A stretch of DNA of 22,335 bases from Phallusia fumigata (lineage: Eukaryota > Chordata > Ascidiacea > Phlebobranchia > Ascidiidae). Below are positions 17,953-22,335 of the stretch, piece after piece (the first letter of the stretch is position 1; every line of letters starts with the position of its first letter). Below the pieces are notes generated by a model, which saw nothing but the letters and a program-made list of their open reading frames with translations, did not search any database and had not been told where the DNA came from. The stretch is taken from the NCBI GenBank assembly GCA_008931825.1, contig QXVZ01027122.1, positions 1 to 22,335 on the forward strand, written 5' to 3'. The position numbers and the translations under genes are program-made.

Positions 17953-20847
17953 ATGAAGGTTGCTGTGTGTTTAGCTGCTGCCCTCCTCATTTTATGTGTG
18001 TGGAGAGCAAATGGATTCCCGGCTTACAAGAGGTTAGCATTGCAAGACCACTGGAGGTTAGCATTGCAAGACCGCGAATATCGTCTTTTGTATTATTTTT
18101 AGTCTTGGTGCTCGGTAGTTTTGTAGAAACGTTACTAATTTGATTAGTTGATTTAAATGAGTGTTTGATTTTGTTGCATAACTCACCATTTCCGCTTAGT
18201 TGAAGATATGCCGCTTAAGTTTTTTGCTCGGAGACACATAAAAGCCGGGGGCGTATTAGAAGCAACAACGATAATGCGAGTACAAGGCGCCAACCACTCG
18301 GCTAACTCGCAATTGCTTTGATGGATTGTAAAAAAATCATCGGTGAATGGTTTCCGAGATTAGTGCCAATTCACAAAAAGTTACCGTATTATATCAATTT
18401 TGAATGCTAAACTGAGTCTGATCAAATAAGAGTCCCAAGATTATGTGACCATTTATAAAAGATATACAGAATGCAAATGTTGGGTACTATGTACAAGTAC
18501 ACGACCGCGATAAAGCAGCAAATAAATGATAACGTGCATATTTTTCCAGTTCATCCTACAGGCCAGTACGCTCGCCTGAATCTTTTCCAGCGTTCCGTCG
18601 AGACGTACCCCAGTCACAAAGCGGGGCTGGCTACATAAGTGCCTACAGGCTTCCTCATATTGGTCGGGTTGTCCCACAACGACACTATGTGCCAAAGAGC
18701 TACGGATTAAGATATCCTTTGCCATACAACCAGGTGCCACGGTACCGCCTGCCCTACAACCACGGAAACCACGGATCACAACATTATTTAAACCACGGGT
18801 CACATAATCATGCAAATCACAGATCACAAAATCATTTAAACCACAGGTCACAAAATTATATGTCACACAAACACTTGAACCATGGATCACAAAACCATTT
18901 GAATCACCGGTTGCACCCACAGCCAGTTCGAAGGTTCGTACCATATTAAAAAAAATTCCGAAAATCAGATAAGCTGTTTTTTATGCCATCAGAACATAAA
19001 CAGGCTTAATCGACAGATATTGGTGTAATTTTCAGCAGGCCTGGAAATGCACAATACGGCAGAGTAGCTGGACAACGGTGTGCTTGGAGCATGTTAACCT
19101 CCCCACAGGGCGACATGGTATTGGAAAAAGCAATCGACTTATCACAGACCAATGTTAGTTTTACATTGAAAGCCATCAAATCAGCTACGGTGAGCGTATT
19201 TCTGGGTCTAATGATAATGTGGTCGAAGTAATTTTAGGTAAACGTTGTGTGGTCCAATGAAGGGGTTAGAGTATCCACGGACTTGACCTTATATTAAAGT
19301 TTCAGCTTTCTTAAATTGGTCCCCTTCGACGAAGGTTTTTAAACAACAGAAAATATATGTTACGCATTGGCGCTGGTGTGACACGCTTATCCAACCAAAT
19401 TTACGTATTTACATCCACAGTTGCGGTTCTGTAGGAGATGCAACGCCTATGGATGCGTGCCGGCCCGTCACGAGGCAAACATAACGTTTACTCTGGCCAG
19501 GACGGACAACTGCGATTGGAAGTCAAAGTGTCTCTGCAAGCCGATCAAGGGGGTATGTTGAATCGACACAGGGAGAGTATCAGAATCTTCGGTTTCACGA
19601 TACGAGACAGGAGGCAACTCATGTCGTTACATGAGTTTTGTTATCAGAAGCACGATGTCGTGCCCTCGGTGGCCAAATAGCACGCACGTTATATTGAATG
19701 TCAGGTAGAAGCCAAATTCAGCATGCGTGTTACAAGCATGGGCAATGGTATGTGTGGATGGAATACGGTGTTCGATTTGGCGATCCCTTTTGAAATGATA
19801 GCGTCAAATAGAATTTACGTCACTCATACATGTTTATAGGAACCCTAGTTACAGGCAAGCTTATAGGTGTCGTGAATTTACCCGGCAAAAAACGTCCAAG
19901 GTTTAACAATGCTACGCAAAGAAAAGCAGGCTGGCTCGAACGCTTTTAGTTTTAAATGAAAACCGCGACTTTTCACCTCATGATGCTAGTTGGAACCTGG
20001 TTAACTCGACGAGCATGTAAAGTGGTTGCTTCATATTTACAGGACTGGGAAATACTGTGCAAGGCCGGGGGAACAGTTCCTTACGGGACAAAAGATGTCC
20101 TTAACTTCACTATCACTTGCGAAGAGACTGAAAAGCCAACAACGGTAGGTGGTTTTGCTTACCACGTTTAACACAACACATTGTTGCTCCATCGGTATGC
20201 TGTGTAACTTACGCAGCCAACACAACAAAACTGAACACCTTGTTAAGCCATTTAAACATAAAAGCACCAGCAATGATTTATTTTCAATCCAGGGCCAACA
20301 CGAATCCGATGACGGACACAATCACGTACATAAGCTTCCGGAAGCGAGTGAGGAGGACGGCGCAGTAAAGGAAGTTATAGAGGAGGATGAGGTTGAAGTC
20401 GAGCCAGAGGAAGATGAAGAAAATGTAGAAGAACCCGAACCAGAAGAAGATGACGGAAATGTAAAAGAACCCGAACCAGACGAAGATGACCGAAATGTAG
20501 AAGAACCCGAACCAGAAGAAGATGATGGAAATGTAGAAGAACCCGAGCCAGAAGAAGATCAAGGAAATGTAGAAGAACCCGAACCAGAAGAAGATGATGG
20601 AAATGTTGAAGAACCTGAACCAGAGGAAGATGAATATCAAAAAGGGGGCGACATGCGTGATCCCGGAGAGGTTGCCATGGAAGTAGGTGGCAGCACAGTC
20701 GGACGCGGCGACAACGCTGCCGAAGGAAGCGGAAGAAGTGACGTGGAGATCGTAAAAATCCCGACCCTACAGGTGGAGAAAAATGCGGAGGAGCCGGCTC
20801 CGCTAATCCAAGAGGATCTGGCTGCTGACCAACTGCTCAGATTCTAA
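17953..20847 (+). CDS. Secreted His-rich / cystatin-cathelin-like / acidic-repeat protein
   Basis: Six exons: 17953-18032, 18550-18933, 19039-19189, 19421-19552, 20043-20144, 20293-20847; all junction phases agree, giving 467 residues. Residues 1-21 are a signal peptide (MKVAVCLAAALLILCVWRANG). Residues 98-149 contain about 15 histidines in octapeptide repeats of the type NHRSQNHL. Residues 156-283 form a cystatin-fold-like region with a helix (VLEKAIDLSQ), nine cysteines and sequons at N193, N225 and N270. As in the neighbour gene, an intron in phase 0 falls just before Asp, hydrophobic, then Cys (DWEILC / DLKRC), which ties the two as paralogues. Residues 327-398 are six copies of NVEEPEPEEDDG-like repeats. 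RGD is at 421-423. His-rich plus cystatin segments recall histidine-rich glycoprotein and kininogen, but the order differs and homology is not shown. No function is assigned. Confidence 0.78.
18030..18073 (+). repeat. 24-bp tandem duplication containing the exon 1 splice donor
   Basis: 18030-18049 and 18054-18073 are identical (GAGGTTAGCATTGCAAGACC), offset 24 bp. Both contain AG/GTTAGC donors (after 18032 and 18056). Use of the second adds exactly eight codons in frame (reading RLALQDHW) and creates a Lys-Arg pair near the signal peptide. Confidence 0.85.
18761..18916 (+). repeat. Histidine-rich octapeptide repeats (24-bp period)
   Basis: About six imperfect units of NH(G/R)SQ(N/H)(H/Y)(L/M/A), one of them shortened, spanning residues 98-149 of the second cystatin-like gene. 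His makes up more than a quarter of the segment, with almost no acidic residues. His-rich repeats often bind Zn or Cu; that is inference. Confidence 0.85.
18934..18949 (+). other. Exon 2 donor followed by an in-frame stop
   Basis: The donor AG/GTTCGT at 18934 joins exon 3 in phase. If it is not used, translation continues RFVPY and stops at 18947-18949, giving a 159-residue secreted His-rich protein without the cystatin-like part. Confidence 0.5.
20386..20637 (+). repeat. Acidic 36-bp (12-residue) tandem repeats
   Basis: Six units of 36 bp from 20422 to 20637, each near NVEEPEPEEDDG, preceded by a degenerate unit at 20386-20421. The units differ by a few substitutions (K for E, D for E, R or Q for G or D) and keep the length exactly, so unequal crossing-over is the likely origin. 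The encoded segment is extremely acidic. Confidence 0.93.
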
Positions 20848-21796
20848 ACAGCTGAACTTCCCTCGTTAATTGATAGATGGCATGGATTCAAGTTGCAATA
20901 CACTTTAATTGCCGCAAAATTTTTGGCAAAAACAAAACAGCTGTTACAGCAGTTTTCAAATGCTTGGGATCATTTTGGCGCCGCGATTTTTAACGTTTCA
21001 AATGTGCTTTTAGTCAAAACGCCAGATTGTTTTCGCGATCAATGTGAATAAATCAGCTTAATCACCAAAGTTAAAGTAAAAGGTCAATTCAGTTAGTGCA
21101 AAATAGAAGAAACCAAAAAATAGAAGGCTGGGTTTTACCTTGTTGCCATTTCACATACAATATCACTCAAAAAATGATATGTATTTACTAAATTTTTGAC
21201 GCTCGACAGAAACGCATGGGTCTCCGACATGCAGAGTTGTAGATTATTTATCAATACTGTAACATGTATTTTCAATTACCTTAGTATAATATGTTTGATT
21301 GATTAAAAGAATAGGTAACAATAACTAAAAAACAGAATTACACACCGCCATGAACCAATGATTGATTGGATCCCAATCTATAAACTTTTCGGAGCTAGCA
21401 GGTCAACTGCTGGGGCTACAGGGTTTAACAGAGAAATCGTTGCACCGTAATGGCATATTCTCAAAACCTTTAGGGAGCTATCGTGGTAACTGTTGCATCT
21501 ATGGTGTCAAATAAAACATTCCGATACACAGTTTACACATTTAGGGACGATATCAGGGTCAGAGCGATAGGTAAAACTACCCCAAACCCAATCTATCACG
21601 AGAAAATTTTTGTCATACCCACATTAAGATTCCCGAAATTCATGCATCGTGCTTTTGGTTTCACTTTCTCAACAGAGTCAGACAAACGTCAAAAACGTTT
21701 TACAATTTTGAGGCTAGCGGAGTAACCACTATGTATAGGGTGAAACCAAACAGATAGCACATCTCCATTACAATATCTATCACCTGTAAAAAAAAA
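20848..21796. other. Intergenic region after the second cystatin-like gene
   Basis: 3' UTR and AT-rich flank. A polyadenylation signal is at 21047-21052. A 15-bp inverted repeat (GATTGGATCCCAATC) lies near 21363-21377. An 80-codon plus-strand frame at 21483-21725 lacks an ATG start and resembles nothing known. No further gene seen. Confidence 0.55.
21047..21052 (+). terminator. Polyadenylation signal of the second cystatin-like gene
   Basis: AATAAA 200 bp after the stop codon (20845-20847), the first such hexamer downstream. Confidence 0.6.
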
Positions 21797-22335
21797 ACGC
21801 CAGAGCGCAGCCAAGAACTGGGAGGCGAACGGCAAGATCACGTGATGAGAAGGGGCGCATTCCGATTATGTGTCAAACATCGTCAAATTTCTGAAAACAC
21901 GACGCTGTCTTTACATAGGGGGTAACACAACTTTGAACAAGCTGCCACCGCTGTAGATTTGGATGCAATTAAAATTCCTCCATGAAACAAGGAACTCGGG
22001 CTCGCATTTGCAGAGAGGAAACGTAACCCAACAGCTCTGTCGGGGTTTTAACTCACAAACTTGCAAAAATCTGTATTTCATGAAACCTAAGTGAGATCAC
22101 AGTAGAAGTTTGCAAAAAAAGGTGGGTGAATTTTGTAGTGATTTAGAAAGATGACACCCCACCTTAGACAAGTTTATTTTGAGTTCGAAACAACGATGTC
22201 GCGTTCCTGGCAACACACAAAACACCCTTCGCCAAGTTGGTTTTTGTAATGTTGGCATAGGCAATGTCAGAAGTTTTAGTCTAAAGATGCACAGCAGTCA
22301 TATTGAGCCTTAGCCAGAACTGAATTTTGCTTTTA
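21797..22335. repeat. Upstream block shared with 17056-17805 (copy 2), cut by the window edge
   Basis: Starts CGCCAGAGCGCAGCCAAGAACT after an A-run, includes the TCACGTGA site and keeps scattered similarity to the very last bases (GAGCCTTAGCCA ... TTTTA), which correspond to about 17805 in copy 1. In copy 1 the gene's start codon follows about 150 bp later, so a third gene start is predicted shortly beyond the right edge. Confidence 0.7.
21838..21845. promoter_or_regulatory. TCACGTGA E-box (copy 2 of the upstream block)
   Basis: Same 8-bp palindrome and downstream context (TGATGAGAAGGGGCGCATTC) as at 17107, retained although flanking bases changed (GGTCACGTGA to GATCACGTGA). Confidence 0.5.

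Noticed and set aside
18453..18944. 163-codon minus-strand frame, the longest in its region
   Set aside because: Antisense of the His-rich repeat; its own periodicity comes from that repeat and no splice or start context supports it.
19438..19680. 80-codon plus-strand frame over exon 4 of gene 2
   Set aside because: Another frame of the exon; the Cys-rich frame fits the phases on both sides and the sequon-bearing strand ANITFTL.
20284..20640. 118-codon minus-strand frame rich in Phe and Ile
   Set aside because: It is the antisense of the acidic repeat (GAA/GAG codons read backwards give Phe/Leu/Ile); no other support.
21483..21725. 80-codon plus-strand frame
   Set aside because: No ATG start, no recognisable motif, AT-rich intergenic context.

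Overview
The window reads as nuclear DNA of a compact animal genome, most likely a tunicate such as Ciona (inferred, not proven). The sequence is AT-rich. Exons of about 70-240 bp are separated by introns mostly of 50-600 bp, and the recognisable proteins are animal ones. Two isolated N bases (4343, 12531) look like contig joins, and one of them is flanked by a 318-bp near-identical duplication differing at only a few positions, as expected of unmerged haplotypes.

Layout, left to right. (1) Positions 272-10071, minus strand: a maltase-glucoamylase / sucrase-isomaltase type gene. I could join 27 exons in phase (about 1,291 residues). They encode a short cytosolic tail, one signal-anchor helix, a trefoil domain, a complete glycoside hydrolase family 31 unit with both catalytic aspartates, a second trefoil domain, and the beginning of a second GH31 unit that runs off the left edge. 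(2) Positions 10841-14380, minus strand: five exons encoding only the C-terminal third (about 218 residues) of mitochondrial elongation factor G1. The GTPase part is absent; only about 690 bp separate its first exon from the next gene. The last intron carries the apparent assembly duplication. (3) Positions 15069-16659, plus strand: a four-exon secreted protein of 187 residues with a cystatin-fold domain whose cysteine spacing matches cathelicidin proregions better than type-2 cystatins. (4) Positions 17953-20847, plus strand: a six-exon secreted relative of 467 residues with a histidine-rich octapeptide repeat, a cystatin/cathelin-like region and a long acidic repeat tail. (5) Positions 21797-22335 repeat the upstream region of gene 4 and end about where that gene's leader would start, so a third paralogue probably lies just past the right edge.

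The right third therefore looks like a tandem cluster of rapidly diverging secreted cystatin/cathelin-like genes. Each copy has a TCACGTGA palindrome upstream, and the two complete genes each carry an RGD tripeptide in the C-terminal tail. This cluster is the most novel part of the window. Splice joins were made by eye from consensus sites, reading phase and remembered family sequences; no alignment, expression or database search was run.
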